A stretch of DNA of 64,000 bases from Flagellimonas flava (lineage in GTDB: Bacteria; Bacteroidota; Bacteroidia; Flavobacteriales; Flavobacteriaceae): the NCBI RefSeq assembly GCF_900129665.1, contig NZ_FQWL01000001.1:1-64000 (forward strand), read 5' to 3'. The notes below the pieces were generated by a model, which searched no databases, had not been told where the DNA came from, and saw nothing but the letters and a program-made list of their open reading frames with translations. Both the position numbers and the translations under genes were made by a program. Shown here one piece after another: positions 51,496-61,164 of this stretch. Within the stretch, counting starts at the first letter, position 1. Each line of letters opens with the position of its first letter.

Positions 51496-52344
51496 TTACG
51501 AAAAAATCACAGTTTTGTTATTGTAGACTATAGTCTTTCTGGCCACATGTAGATGAACGGCACGTGCAAGCACAATTTTTTCTAAATCCCGTCCCTTGGC
51601 TATAAAATCCTTAATGGCATGAGTATGGGACACCGTGGTCACGTCCTGTTCTATAATTGGTCCGGCATCCAGTTCGGCGGTTACATAATGACTTGTGGCA
51701 CCAATGATTTTAACTCCTCGCTCAAAGGCAGCATGATAAGGTTTGGCGCCGGCAAACGCGGGTAAAAAGGAATGGTGAATATTGATGATTTTATGGGGAA
51801 AGACATCAATGACTTTAGGGGATACGATTTGCATGTATCTGGCCAGAACTACAAAATCCACTTGGTGTTCCTTTAAAAGTTCCATTTGTTCCACTTCCGC
51901 AGTTTCACGAATATCTTTGGTAAACGGTACATGAAAGAAGGGGATTTGAAACTGGTCAGCGATATATTTCAAATCTGGATGGTTACTTAGAATAAATGGG
52001 ATGTCCACGTCCAGCTCCCCGGAATTATGTCGACTCAGTAAATCGTAAAGGCAATGCTTATATTTGGACACAAAAATGGCCATTTTTGGTTTGTGCCCAT
52101 CTTCAAACGCATCCCATTCCATTCCATAGGTCTTCGCCAACTTTTGTTCAAAACTTTCCTTGAAATGACTCAGTTCTAAATGGCTATCGAACTCACTTTC
52201 CAAGCGCATAAAAAAGACACCTGCTTCCTTATCCACATGTTGATCTAGGTAAATAATGTTTCCATTTTTTCCATGAATGAACTGGGTAACGGAACTAATA
52301 ATTCCAGGTTGGTCTTCGCAGTGGATAAGTACGGTGAGCTTCAT
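51496..52344 (-). CDS. purU: Formyltetrahydrofolate deformylase
   Basis: A 282-residue enzyme hydrolysing 10-formyl-THF to formate and THF, which supplies formate and balances one-carbon pools. An N-terminal ACT domain (LIHCEDQPGIISSVTQFI, 1-80) precedes the formyltransferase fold with AIFVSKYKHCLYDLL, FILSNHPDLK, VLARYMQIVSP and the catalytic INIHHSFLPAFAGAKPYHAA ... HYVTAELDAGPIIEQD region. The length is typical. Confidence 0.95.
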   Translation of the reverse strand: MKLTVLIHCEDQPGIISSVTQFIHGKNGNIIYLDQHVDKEAGVFFMRLESEFDSHLELSHFKESFEQKLAKTYGMEWDAFEDGHKPKMAIFVSKYKHCLYDLLSRHNSGELDVDIPFILSNHPDLKYIADQFQIPFFHVPFTKDIRETAEVEQMELLKEHQVDFVVLARYMQIVSPKVIDVFPHKIINIHHSFLPAFAGAKPYHAAFERGVKIIGATSHYVTAELDAGPIIEQDVTTVSHTHAIKDFIAKGRDLEKIVLARAVHLHVARKTIVYNNKTVIFS

Positions 52345-52481
52345 GAAGCAAAAATTAACATGGTAAAATTATGATATTCCAAAAAAGCAGGCCTTACTAG
52401 CAACAATTTTTATATAATTCGAAACAAAACCGATTTTAGCCTGCATTTTCTGTAAATTGCAAGCCTAATATTGACCCTTTA

Positions 52482-55400
52482 TTGCCAATGGAACAATCTA
52501 AGCCCTATCAGCCCAAGCATAAGATTAGAATTGTAACGGCAGCATCCTTGTTTGATGGACATGATGCCGCCATCAATATTATGAGACGGATTATTCAATC
52601 CACTGGAGTTGAGGTAATTCACCTTGGACACGACCGAAGTGTTTCCGAGGTGGTGGATTGCGCCATACAAGAAGATGCCAATGCCATTGCAATGACCTCA
52701 TATCAAGGTGGACATAACGAGTATTTCAGATACATGTATGATTTACTTCAGGAAAGGGGAGCGAGCCATATTAAGATTTTTGGTGGTGGAGGAGGCGTCA
52801 TCTTACCATCGGAGATCAAAGCGTTGATGGACTATGGTATCGAACGCATCTATGCACCCGATGACGGAAGGGAAATGGGATTGCAGGGTATGATCAATGA
52901 TTTGGTAATGCGGTGTGATCATCCTGTTCCTGATTTGAAAGTTCCAAAAGGGAGTACTTTGGAAAATCTACTGGAACAAAAACAGGTCAACACACTTTCC
53001 CGGCTGATTTCTTTGGCGGAAAACCGGCATTCGGATTTTGAGGCCTATCAGGAAAGAATCGAAAACCAAATAGGACAAGTTCCCGTGTTGGGCATAACTG
53101 GGACCGGTGGCGCTGGTAAATCAAGTTTGGTGGATGAACTGGTTCGCCGTTTTTTGAATGACTTTGAGGATAAACATATTGGCATTATCTCCGTGGACCC
53201 ATCCAAAAGAAAAACTGGTGGAGCCTTGCTGGGGGACCGTATTAGGATGAATGCCATAAACAACGAGAGGGTTTATATGCGCTCATTGGCCACACGGCAA
53301 TCCAATTTGGCTTTGTCCAAACATGTATCCGAAGCGGTTCAGGTACTTAAGGCTGCCAAATTTGACCTGATTATCCTGGAAACTTCGGGAATAGGTCAAT
53401 CAGATACCGAGATATTGGAGCATAGCGACGTTTCACTTTATGTTATGACCCCGGAATTTGGGGCCGCAACCCAGTTGGAAAAAATTGACATGCTGGATTT
53501 CGCCGATGTGGTTGCGATAAACAAGTTTGATAAAAGAGGTGCTCTGGATGCGATTCGTGATGTGAAAAAACAATACATGCGCAATCACGGACTTTGGGAT
53601 GCCAAAGAGGAGGAGCTACCTATTTTTGGAACCATTGCTTCGCAATTCAATGACCCTGGGATGAACCAGCTCTACAAGGTAGTCATGGACACCTTGGTGA
53701 ACAAGGCAAAGTCAAAACTCATTTCCAATTTTGAAATAAGCAACGAAATGAGTGAAAAGGTGTATGTGATTCCTCCGGCACGCACTCGCTACCTATCGGA
53801 AATTGCCGAGACCAACCGCTCCTATGACAGCTTGGTTGACAAGCAAAGTAAGATTGCACAAAAACTTTACGGGATTTTCATGACCATTACATCGCTTTTG
53901 GATATGGAAGAGGCCCGGGCACTAACAGATGTTTTGTCAAAATCAGGATTGGATGAAGAACGGCTTCAAGCGAAACTAAAAAAAGCTGATGATACGGTCT
54001 TCCTTGAGCTTTTGATAAAAGAATTTGACCGGGTTAAAATGAATTTAGACCCCCATAATTGGGAAACCCTTATCAAATGGAACGAAAAGGTGCAACGGTA
54101 TAAATCAGAGGTCTATGCTTTCGCGGTGCGCAACAAGGAGATTAAAATACAGACCCACACCGAATCTTTGTCCCATAGCAAAATCCCTAAGGTTTCCTTG
54201 CCTAAATATACTGCTTGGGGAGATATATTGCGTTGGACTTTACAGGAGAATGTTCCAGGGGAGTTCCCTTATACCGCCGGACTATATCCCTTTAAAAGGG
54301 AAGGTGAAGACCCAACCCGTATGTTTGCTGGGGAAGGAGGGCCAGAGCGCACGAACCGACGCTTCCATTACGTGAGTTTGGATATGCCGGCAAAACGGCT
54401 TTCCACGGCATTCGACTCTGTTACGCTATACGGAAACGATCCTGACCATCGACCTGATATTTACGGTAAGATCGGTAATGCGGGGGTCTCCATTTGTTGT
54501 TTGGATGACGCCAAAAAACTTTACTCCGGTTTTGACTTAAGTGATCCGATGACCTCGGTGAGCATGACCATCAATGGCCCTGCACCTATGCTTCTAGGAT
54601 TTTTCATGAATGCGGCCATAGACCAGAACTGTGAAAAGTATATCAAGCAAAATGGTCTTGAAAAGGAAGTGGAGCAAAGAATCATTGATATTTATAAGAA
54701 GAAGAACGTAGATCGTCCCCGATACTCAGGTAAATTACCAGAGGGAAACGATGGTTTGGGACTTATGCTGCTAGGGGTAACGGGTGATCAAGTGTTGCCT
54801 ATAGATGTTTATAACAAGATCAAAACGGAAACCTTGAGTCAGGTAAGGGGAACGGTACAGGCGGATATCCTAAAAGAGGATCAGGCGCAGAACACCTGTA
54901 TTTTTTCCACTGAATTTGCACTGCGATTAATGGGTGATGTGCAAGAATACTTCATTACCCATCAGGTTCGCAATTTTTATTCGGTGTCCATTTCCGGCTA
55001 CCATATAGCAGAAGCAGGAGCCAACCCCATTACCCAATTGGCGTTTACCTTGTCCAATGGATTTACTTACGTAGAGTATTATCTCAGCAGGGGAATGGAT
55101 ATCAACAAATTTGGGCCAAACCTATCTTTCTTCTTTTCCAACGGGGTCGATCCGGAATATGCTGTGATCGGTCGGGTAGCCCGAAGAATCTGGGCCAAAG
55201 CCTTAAAGGAGAAATACGGGGCCAATCCTAGGGCACAGATGTTGAAATACCATATCCAAACTTCAGGAAGGAGCCTTCATGCACAAGAAATAGATTTCAA
55301 TGACATTCGGACCACGCTGCAGGCCCTTTATGCCATTTATGACAATTGCAACTCCTTGCATACCAACGCCTATGATGAGGCCATTACAACCCCCACTGAG

Positions 55401-55946
55401 GAATCGGTACGAAGGGCCATGGCAATTCAGCTGATTATCAACAAGGAACTGGGGTTGGCAAAGAACGAAAACCCCATGCAAGGGTCTTTTATTATTGAAG
55501 AGCTTACCGATTTGGTCGAAGAAGCCGTGCTTTTGGAGTTTGATAGAATTACCGAGCGAGGTGGGGTATTGGGAGCGATGGAAACCATGTACCAACGTTC
55601 TAAGATTCAGGAAGAAAGTCTGCATTATGAAACTTTAAAGCACACGGGTGAATACCCTATTATTGGTGTGAATACTTTCTTGAGCTCGAAGGGTTCGCCA
55701 ACCGTCTTACCTGCCGAAGTGATAAGGGCCACCGAGGAGGAAAAACAAGATCAGATAAGTACTCTGAAAAATTTACAAAAAGGAAATAGGGAGGAAGCAA
55801 GCAGGCAATTGATTACCCTGCAGGATGCGGCGGTGCAGAACGAAAATATTTTTGAGCGTTTGATGGAAGTGTCCAAGTATTGCTCCTTGGGACAAATAAC
55901 ACAGGCCTTGTTTCAAGTTGGGGGCCAGTATAGAAGAAATATGTAA
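52482..55946 (+). CDS. icmF: Fused acyl-CoA mutase IcmF (B12-binding, GTPase and mutase domains)
   Basis: A 1154-residue fusion. The cobalamin-binding domain (about 15-150) has [13 protein letters not shown], the DxHxxG-type motif with Ala at the last position, and [14 protein letters not shown] MeaB-like GTPase chaperone follows (P-loop [12 protein letters not shown] near 205-214, then [17 protein letters not shown] and AINKFDKRG). The mutase TIM barrel (about 590-1110) starts [29 protein letters not shown] in short segments, matching the isobutyryl-CoA mutase substrate pattern rather than methylmalonyl-CoA mutase. It interconverts isobutyryl- and n-butyryl-CoA (related acyl-CoAs possible), with in-built reactivation of the B12 cofactor. 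Confidence 0.93.
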   Translation: MPMEQSKPYQPKHKIRIVTAASLFDGHDAAINIMRRIIQSTGVEVIHLGHDRSVSEVVDCAIQEDANAIAMTSYQGGHNEYFRYMYDLLQERGASHIKIFGGGGGVILPSEIKALMDYGIERIYAPDDGREMGLQGMINDLVMRCDHPVPDLKVPKGSTLENLLEQKQVNTLSRLISLAENRHSDFEAYQERIENQIGQVPVLGITGTGGAGKSSLVDELVRRFLNDFEDKHIGIISVDPSKRKTGGALLGDRIRMNAINNERVYMRSLATRQSNLALSKHVSEAVQVLKAAKFDLIILETSGIGQSDTEILEHSDVSLYVMTPEFGAATQLEKIDMLDFADVVAINKFDKRGALDAIRDVKKQYMRNHGLWDAKEEELPIFGTIASQFNDPGMNQLYKVVMDTLVNKAKSKLISNFEISNEMSEKVYVIPPARTRYLSEIAETNRSYDSLVDKQSKIAQKLYGIFMTITSLLDMEEARALTDVLSKSGLDEERLQAKLKKADDTVFLELLIKEFDRVKMNLDPHNWETLIKWNEKVQRYKSEVYAFAVRNKEIKIQTHTESLSHSKIPKVSLPKYTAWGDILRWTLQENVPGEFPYTAGLYPFKREGEDPTRMFAGEGGPERTNRRFHYVSLDMPAKRLSTAFDSVTLYGNDPDHRPDIYGKIGNAGVSICCLDDAKKLYSGFDLSDPMTSVSMTINGPAPMLLGFFMNAAIDQNCEKYIKQNGLEKEVEQRIIDIYKKKNVDRPRYSGKLPEGNDGLGLMLLGVTGDQVLPIDVYNKIKTETLSQVRGTVQADILKEDQAQNTCIFSTEFALRLMGDVQEYFITHQVRNFYSVSISGYHIAEAGANPITQLAFTLSNGFTYVEYYLSRGMDINKFGPNLSFFFSNGVDPEYAVIGRVARRIWAKALKEKYGANPRAQMLKYHIQTSGRSLHAQEIDFNDIRTTLQALYAIYDNCNSLHTNAYDEAITTPTEESVRRAMAIQLIINKELGLAKNENPMQGSFIIEELTDLVEEAVLLEFDRITERGGVLGAMETMYQRSKIQEESLHYETLKHTGEYPIIGVNTFLSSKGSPTVLPAEVIRATEEEKQDQISTLKNLQKGNREEASRQLITLQDAAVQNENIFERLMEVSKYCSLGQITQALFQVGGQYRRNM

Positions 55947-55952
55947 ATGAAT

Positions 55953-56363
55953 TTAATCCAATCCGTTCTGAAATGACTTTCTCCACTTTTTAAATGAGGT
56001 TCTAAAAGTCCGGATTTCCCTTCGAAGTAGATTGAGGTATTCCTTTTCTTTGACCCCGTCCCTTTCCAAACCATTGCAGTAGGCGAGAATGTTTCGCGTC
56101 ATGATGTTGATAAAGGTGAGGCTCCTCATCCGTACCGAATACGAATTGCTGAGAGCAGCCTGTTCGACCTCTTTGGTAATCTGCACAGCATCGGTCATGA
56201 GGGATTGGGTAATATCATCTCTGAAACTACCAACTTTCCTTAAGGACAGTACTTCTTTATTATAAGAAAAATAAAGGGCAATGGCTTCGCTCAAATCACG
56301 TAAGGCCAGTGATTTGCGATAGACACCCAGCGAATTCAAAGAATTTCTCTCCATCAGTTTCAA
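55953..56363 (-). CDS. Hypothetical helical-bundle protein
   Basis: A 136-residue, all-helical, basic protein (LGVYRKSLALRDLSEAIALYF..., AVQITKEVEQAALSNSYSVRMRSLTFI). The pattern 'VYxKSLALxxLS' recalls the S23/four-helix-bundle proteins linked to 23S intervening sequences, but similarity is weak. Met4 (56354) is an alternative start. It ends 6 bp beyond icmF in the convergent direction. Function unknown. Confidence 0.6.
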   Translation of the reverse strand: MKLMERNSLNSLGVYRKSLALRDLSEAIALYFSYNKEVLSLRKVGSFRDDITQSLMTDAVQITKEVEQAALSNSYSVRMRSLTFINIMTRNILAYCNGLERDGVKEKEYLNLLRREIRTFRTSFKKWRKSFQNGLD

Positions 56364-56476
56364 AGCAATTTCAAACCATAAAATTACGTCTCAAAAAGAT
56401 AACTTAACTTTGTTTTTGAAAGCAAATAAGCCCATGTGCTTTGGATTATTAAAAAATTACATCAATTACTTTAAAT

Positions 56477-56929
56477 ATGAAGATAGATGATTTGAATTGG
56501 CAAATTCTTGGCTGTTTGCAGCAAAATGCAAGGGAATCATTCGCCAATATCGGCAGGCAGGTGGGCCTAACACCACCCGCCGTGGCAGAACGGGTAAAGA
56601 AGTTGGAAGATGTCGGGGTAATTGAGGGTTACGGAACCAAAGTCTCTTATACGCTGGCAGGTAATCAACTGAAGGCAATCATTATGCTTAGGGCCTTTAT
56701 GGGAAAGTTGAAGCCTTTTTTAAATAAGGTGAATTCCTTTCAGGAGGTAATCAATTGCTATAGGATTACAGGGAATGAGAACATAATTATGGAAGTGGTC
56801 CTTAAGGATCAGTCCCATTTGGAAAAGTTCATCGACCAACTTATCGTGTATGGGGAGTGCAGGACCCATATCGTGCTCTCTAATGTGGTTGCTGATGCCC
56901 CGATCATAAAAGGTAAGGTTAATACCTAA
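56477..56929 (+). CDS. Lrp/AsnC-family transcriptional regulator
   Basis: A 150-residue regulator. The N-terminal HTH (IDDLNWQILGCLQQNARESFANIGRQVGLTPPAVAERVKKLEDVGVIEGY in segments, 2-52) and C-terminal RAM ligand-binding domain (LKAIIMLRAFMG, CYRITGNENIIMEVVLKDQSHLEKFIDQL) are complete. Such proteins respond to amino acids. It is divergent from the helical-bundle gene and upstream of the hydrolase-like gene; target unknown. Confidence 0.92.
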   Translation: MKIDDLNWQILGCLQQNARESFANIGRQVGLTPPAVAERVKKLEDVGVIEGYGTKVSYTLAGNQLKAIIMLRAFMGKLKPFLNKVNSFQEVINCYRITGNENIIMEVVLKDQSHLEKFIDQLIVYGECRTHIVLSNVVADAPIIKGKVNT

Positions 56930-56996
56930 AATTAGATTATTTTTAAATAGCCATTCACTTCTTAGTTTTTGGCCAGATTTTTGTTATGAAAGGAAT

Positions 56997-58412
56997 ATGA
57001 AAAAAAGATTCACCCTACTCTTTCTTGTTGTATGCATAGGTCAAGTTGCCTTTTCGCAGCAAATGGTATTGAAAAAGGGAACCATTTTAGAGTCGCTTCC
57101 TGTTCATGATTCCCTGCCAGATACCTTTTCACTTTATTTACCGTCAAACTTCAGCACGGACAAAAGCTGGCCCCTCTTGGTGGTATTCGATTTAAAAGGA
57201 AGGGAAAAACAGACAATGTCAATGTTTCTGGGCACCGCGGAGGATGAAGGATATATTTTGGCCGCTCCCAAGGTGTACGATTCCCTATCACTATCCAATA
57301 ATATTATCAAAGCAGGTAGGTCTATTAAAAAGGTCTTGGATTTGTTGCCCATACAAAAATCACGAATTTATAGTGCTGGTGCCCAGGCTGGAGCAAGATT
57401 TGCCAATTTGGTTCCCTTGTTTATAAAGGAAATCAATGGGGTAATTTCTATTGGCGCAGCCATCTCCAATACCGAGCTTTTGGATATAAAACGTCCCTTT
57501 CACTTTGTGGGCATTGTGGACAAGGAAAATTTTAATTACACCCCAATGCTGGCCACAGAGAAGGTTCTGGATAGGTATCGGTTTCCAAATCAGATACTTC
57601 TATATAATGGGGGCAAAGAATGGCCCGATCCTTCCTATCTCAAAAAAGCAATGCAATTGTTCACTCTTGCTGCAATGGCCAAGGGCAATACCCCGAGGGA
57701 TTCGTCCTATGTCCAGAAAGCTTTCCGACAGGATGTTGTTAAGGTGAACCAGCTTAAGAATTCTGGGAAGTTACTGCACGCTGAACAGCATTTGGGGGAG
57801 ATGATGTCCATATATGGTGCGCACAAAAACTTGGATTCGCTAAGGTTGATTCAGAAAAACTTACGAAGAGACAAACAATTCAGGACGATGAAACGGGCGG
57901 AAAATGCCGCTTTTTTAAAGGAGTCCTTGTTAAAGGAGGATTATCTCTATTATATGGAAGAAGATTTGGTAAGTCATAACTTCAACAATCTGGGATGGTG
58001 GAATTATCAAATGGACGAGCTCAACAAGTTCTTGGATAGCCCAATTGTTTTTGAACGGGAAATGGGTTCTCGTCTACTGGGCTACGTCAATGCACTTGCA
58101 GAGGACAATATCGATATTGTAAATGCTGAGGATTTGATAGATGAGGATGCATTGGCCTTTCTTTACATGCTTAAAACCATTTTGGAGCCTCAAAATTTTG
58201 ACTTTTATCTAAAGATCATTTCTTTGAGTGCTAAGAACGAGGACTTTGGTACGGCATTATTTTATTTGGAAGAGGCACTCAAGAAAGGGTTTCAGGACAA
58301 GGAACGATTGTATTCCCTAGAGGATACCGCATTACTTAGGATAGATGCCAAATTCAATAAGCTGGTGGCCCAGTACCTTAAAGATGCCAGATACACTATT
58401 GAGGAGCAATAA
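56997..58412 (+). CDS. Secreted esterase-like protein with helical C-terminus
   Basis: A 471-residue exported protein (signal FTLLFLVVCIGQVAFSQ). Residues about 30-220 resemble a periplasmic esterase/alpha-beta hydrolase: FSLYLPSNFSTDKSWPLLVVFDLKGRE and YSAGAQAGARFANLVP, where the usual GxSxG elbow is GAQAGA. The nucleophile Ser is therefore missing and catalysis is doubtful. The C-terminal half is helical, TPR-like. No close family is recognised. Confidence 0.6.
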   Translation: MKKRFTLLFLVVCIGQVAFSQQMVLKKGTILESLPVHDSLPDTFSLYLPSNFSTDKSWPLLVVFDLKGREKQTMSMFLGTAEDEGYILAAPKVYDSLSLSNNIIKAGRSIKKVLDLLPIQKSRIYSAGAQAGARFANLVPLFIKEINGVISIGAAISNTELLDIKRPFHFVGIVDKENFNYTPMLATEKVLDRYRFPNQILLYNGGKEWPDPSYLKKAMQLFTLAAMAKGNTPRDSSYVQKAFRQDVVKVNQLKNSGKLLHAEQHLGEMMSIYGAHKNLDSLRLIQKNLRRDKQFRTMKRAENAAFLKESLLKEDYLYYMEEDLVSHNFNNLGWWNYQMDELNKFLDSPIVFEREMGSRLLGYVNALAEDNIDIVNAEDLIDEDALAFLYMLKTILEPQNFDFYLKIISLSAKNEDFGTALFYLEEALKKGFQDKERLYSLEDTALLRIDAKFNKLVAQYLKDARYTIEEQ

Positions 58413-59136
58413 ACCTTGGGACTTCCTCCAGATTCCAATCAATGACCAAACCGCCAGCCAGGGATTCAGCAATTTCCTTTCCGTAAAGATATTCACAAAG
58501 GTAAAGAGCTGCCTCAAAGCTTTTGGCACCCCCAGCTGAGGTTATGAACTTACCGTCATGCACAAAGAGTACGTTGTCTTTAACATCCAACTGTGGGAAC
58601 ATGGTCTTGTACTTTGCAATATCACTGGGAAAGGTGGTGGAAGCCACCTGATCCAATATGCCGGTTTGGGCCAATACAAATGCACCATCACAATGTGAGG
58701 TTACAAACTGGGCTTTTCCGCTAATTCTTTTAACAAAATCCAGCATCACCGTATCCTTTAAATCGGAATCCAAATGGTGCTCTGCACTGGGTACCACTAA
58801 AATATCAACTCTTGGGATGGAATCCTGGGTGTAATCATAGTCTGGTAGAATTCTGACGCCTTCAAATGAGGTTACCGGTTGTAGAGTGTTGGCTACCGTG
58901 AAAGTGTTCATCGCCTTGATGTTTTCCCGATATTGTGTATGTTGAAAAATATCATATGGGGCAGTAAACTCTGTGTTGTATACCCCGTCCATAATAAGAA
59001 AGGCTACATTATATCTATTTGCCTCCAATTTTGGGAATAGCCGTTGAGGCGTTGTTGCCTGTTCTTTTTGTGCTGGTTTTTCGGCACAGGAAAAAAGAAG
59101 CGTTAAAAGGACAATTAATAAACTTGTGTAGCGCAT
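58396..59136 (-). CDS. DJ-1/PfpI-family lipoprotein
   Basis: The start is set at ATG 59136, which gives 246 residues with lipobox LLFSC (Cys17). A longer reading frame to 59313 would overlap the divergent DUF1684 gene and hide the signal peptide. The class I GATase-like fold shows NVAFLIMDGVYNTEFTAPYDIFQHT and the nucleophile elbow FVTSHCDGAFVLAQTG (Cys in HCDG), plus FITSAGGAKSFEAALYL. Close to the AraC-associated 'isocyanide hydratase/DJ-1' group; export to the periplasm is unusual. Its 3' end overlaps the previous convergent gene by 17 bp. Confidence 0.82.
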   Translation of the reverse strand: MRYTSLLIVLLTLLFSCAEKPAQKEQATTPQRLFPKLEANRYNVAFLIMDGVYNTEFTAPYDIFQHTQYRENIKAMNTFTVANTLQPVTSFEGVRILPDYDYTQDSIPRVDILVVPSAEHHLDSDLKDTVMLDFVKRISGKAQFVTSHCDGAFVLAQTGILDQVASTTFPSDIAKYKTMFPQLDVKDNVLFVHDGKFITSAGGAKSFEAALYLCEYLYGKEIAESLAGGLVIDWNLEEVPRFIAPQ

Positions 59137-59216
59137 GGTTTTTCTAGATAAGATGATAGCTGCTAAGGTACCATTCAATTTCATTTCTACTACTTTTACG
59201 GTAAATAAAACAGAAA

Positions 59217-59852
59217 ATGAAATACGGTCTATTGCTGCTATTGTTTGTGGGTGTTGCGTGTAAATCGGACAAAAAATACCATTCTGAAGATTCTTACACT
59301 GTGACAGAATCAAAAAAAATGCAGGATATTTTGGACTTCCAGGAGAAAACTAATGCTTCTTTCAAAGACCCGGAAACCTCCCCGCTCCCAGATAGATTCA
59401 GAAAGGACTTTAAGGGGTTGGACTTTTTTGATCCGGACACTACTTATATGGTGTTGGCCAAATTGGAACGAACACCGGAAGCAATTCCGTTTTTGATGTC
59501 TACAACTACTGATGAGAAACGAAATGAAGCGGTTTATGCCGTTGCCCATTTTGAATTGAATGGGGCAAAAAGAAAGTTGGAAATTTACCAAAGCAGGGAA
59601 ATGCCAGAGGAAGGCTTTGAGGATTATCTGTTCCTGCCGTTTTTGGATGAAACCAATGGTGAAACTACCTATGGTGGCGGTCGTTACATCGACTTGAGAA
59701 TTCCAGAAGGAGATTCCATTTTAATTGATTTTAACAAGGCTTACAATCCCTATTGCGTGTACAATAAAAAGTACTCCTGCCCCCTAGTGCCAAGGCAAAA
59801 TTATTTGAGAACTAATGTGAGGGCAGGAGTGAAAGACTTTGCCAAGGAATAA
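59217..59852 (+). CDS. DUF1684 lipoprotein
   Basis: A 211-residue predicted lipoprotein (lipobox GVAC, Cys15). DUF1684 motifs: SPLPDRFRKDFKGLDFFDPDTTYMV in pieces, AHFELNGAKRKLEIYQSREM, FLPFLDETNGETTYGGGRYIDLRIP, and the highly conserved ending YNPYCVYNKKYSCPLVPRQNYL with its two cysteines. Function unknown. The upstream sequence is shared with the divergent DJ-1-like gene. Confidence 0.88.
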   Translation: MKYGLLLLLFVGVACKSDKKYHSEDSYTVTESKKMQDILDFQEKTNASFKDPETSPLPDRFRKDFKGLDFFDPDTTYMVLAKLERTPEAIPFLMSTTTDEKRNEAVYAVAHFELNGAKRKLEIYQSREMPEEGFEDYLFLPFLDETNGETTYGGGRYIDLRIPEGDSILIDFNKAYNPYCVYNKKYSCPLVPRQNYLRTNVRAGVKDFAKE

Positions 59853-59853
59853 A

Positions 59854-59884
59854 AAAGCCTTAATCCATGGAGGAGTAAGGCTTT
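59854..59884. terminator. Bidirectional terminator
   Basis: AAAGCCTTA and TAAGGCTTT form a 9-bp stem with a 13-nt loop, between stop codons at 59852 and 59914. The T tract is better on the minus strand. Confidence 0.7.
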
Positions 59885-59913
59885 CTATTAGCATTAAAAG
59901 TGTTTTTTTGGTT

Positions 59914-61050
59914 CTAGAAAGAGTATACTGCCGCTAGTAAAAATGAAGCCAAGCTGTCGTTCAGCTCTAGGTCACTATCTAGAAACACCTCTTCTGAAGT
60001 ACTGTCCAATCGAATTTCAGGGATGATGGTCAAATCACCCACCTTAGCATTTCCGGTAAGGGTAACCGTAAATACGTTGGCATCCCCATCTGCATCTGCG
60101 CCTATTCCGGTAGCGTTTCCAAACCCTTCCATCGTAGCAAAATATTCACCCCTCAACCCGATGGCAAAATTCTCGGAAGTGGTCAATTGGGGATATAGGG
60201 CCGCGCCATAGAAACCAGCTCCATCTGTATCTTGGTAGGTAGCATTAATGCCAAGGAAGAAGTCCTCGGATAAATCAAAACCACCGGTATAGTCTATTTG
60301 GAACAATGACTTTACATCGGTGTCCACCAATGCCGCACCGTCAAAGACTTCGTTAGGACCTTGCTTGCCATAAAGTAGGTTCAAGTATTGTCCGGAGTAA
60401 CCTAGCTGGGCACCAAAAGAGATTTCGCCGAAAGGGTTGATATCTGTGAAATCCGTCGGGTTCAATATGGCCAACATAGCGCTCCAATCATTTCCTAGAT
60501 CAAAATCCGCTTTCAATCCAGCATGTGAGAACGGACCGTAAGAGAACATGTACGAAGTGCTGTAGTTGAAATTGGCGGCTGGTGAAATTACCTCATATCC
60601 CAAAAAGGTATTGAAGTTACCAAAGGTCAATGTGGTACTTTCACTTACATTCCAGTACACATATAATTGGTTCACAATGTTTGGGGAGCCAAAAGGGGAT
60701 CCAAAAACAGCATCCTCACCACGTGGGCCAAATACCAAATCGGCTACAAAACCAACTTTTTCGCCTTCGTAACCAGCAATAAGATTGACCATGCCAAGGG
60801 CAAAACCTGGGTCGTTGGCAAAAGAACTTCCAGGAGCAGTGGGCTGAAAATCCGCACCGGGGACTGCGGTATTGGGGACCACTTTGTTCAAGCCATTCAG
60901 GTTAGCTCGAAAGTAAGCATCCACTGTTCCGCTAAATTCAAATTTTGGTTTGGCTTCTTCCTCTTCTTGTGCAAAGGTGCTCAGCGATACAAGAGCAAGG
61001 GTGGCGAAAGCTAAATTTTTTATGTATTTTGTGTTGATAATCGTTTTCAT
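59914..61050 (-). CDS. Outer-membrane beta-barrel porin (Bbp2/OmpL-like)
   Basis: A 378-residue protein with signal peptide (NLAFATLALVSLSTFAQ) and an acidic linker, then strands typical of the putative porin family Bbp2: FSGTVDAYFRANLNG, GFVADLVFGPRGEDAVFG, LYVYWNVSESTTLTFGNFNTFLGYEVI, and a terminal aromatic strand ASFLLAAVYSF. It is the third gene after PII and amt on the minus strand, so it probably lets ammonium or other small nitrogen compounds across the outer membrane (inference). Confidence 0.8.
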   Translation of the reverse strand: MKTIINTKYIKNLAFATLALVSLSTFAQEEEEAKPKFEFSGTVDAYFRANLNGLNKVVPNTAVPGADFQPTAPGSSFANDPGFALGMVNLIAGYEGEKVGFVADLVFGPRGEDAVFGSPFGSPNIVNQLYVYWNVSESTTLTFGNFNTFLGYEVISPAANFNYSTSYMFSYGPFSHAGLKADFDLGNDWSAMLAILNPTDFTDINPFGEISFGAQLGYSGQYLNLLYGKQGPNEVFDGAALVDTDVKSLFQIDYTGGFDLSEDFFLGINATYQDTDGAGFYGAALYPQLTTSENFAIGLRGEYFATMEGFGNATGIGADADGDANVFTVTLTGNAKVGDLTIIPEIRLDSTSEEVFLDSDLELNDSLASFLLAAVYSF

Positions 61051-61127
61051 AATCTATAAGATTTTAGGTGCCCTTTCAGGGCATTTAATTGTATTTAGAG
61101 TTTGTAGTTTGAAAAAGGTTATTTTAA

Positions 61128-61154
61128 ACGGAGCGTTCTGCCAAACGCTCCGTT
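61128..61154 (-). terminator. Terminator or attenuator after amt
   Basis: AACGGAGCGTT and AACGCTCCGTT form an 11-bp stem with a 5-nt loop 11 bp beyond the amt stop codon, followed by TTTAAAAT on the minus strand. It may reduce read-through into the porin gene. Confidence 0.7.
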
Positions 61155-61164
61155 GCCTTTTATA

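Noticed and set aside
54772-54779. TAGGGGTA inside icmF as a further nitrogen operator
   Set aside because: An isolated 8-mer in a coding region; about this many are expected by chance in 64 kb.
59137-59313. The 59-residue N-terminal extension of the DJ-1-like reading frame
   Set aside because: It overlaps the divergent DUF1684 gene and would bury the lipoprotein signal; the ATG at 59136 is the better start.
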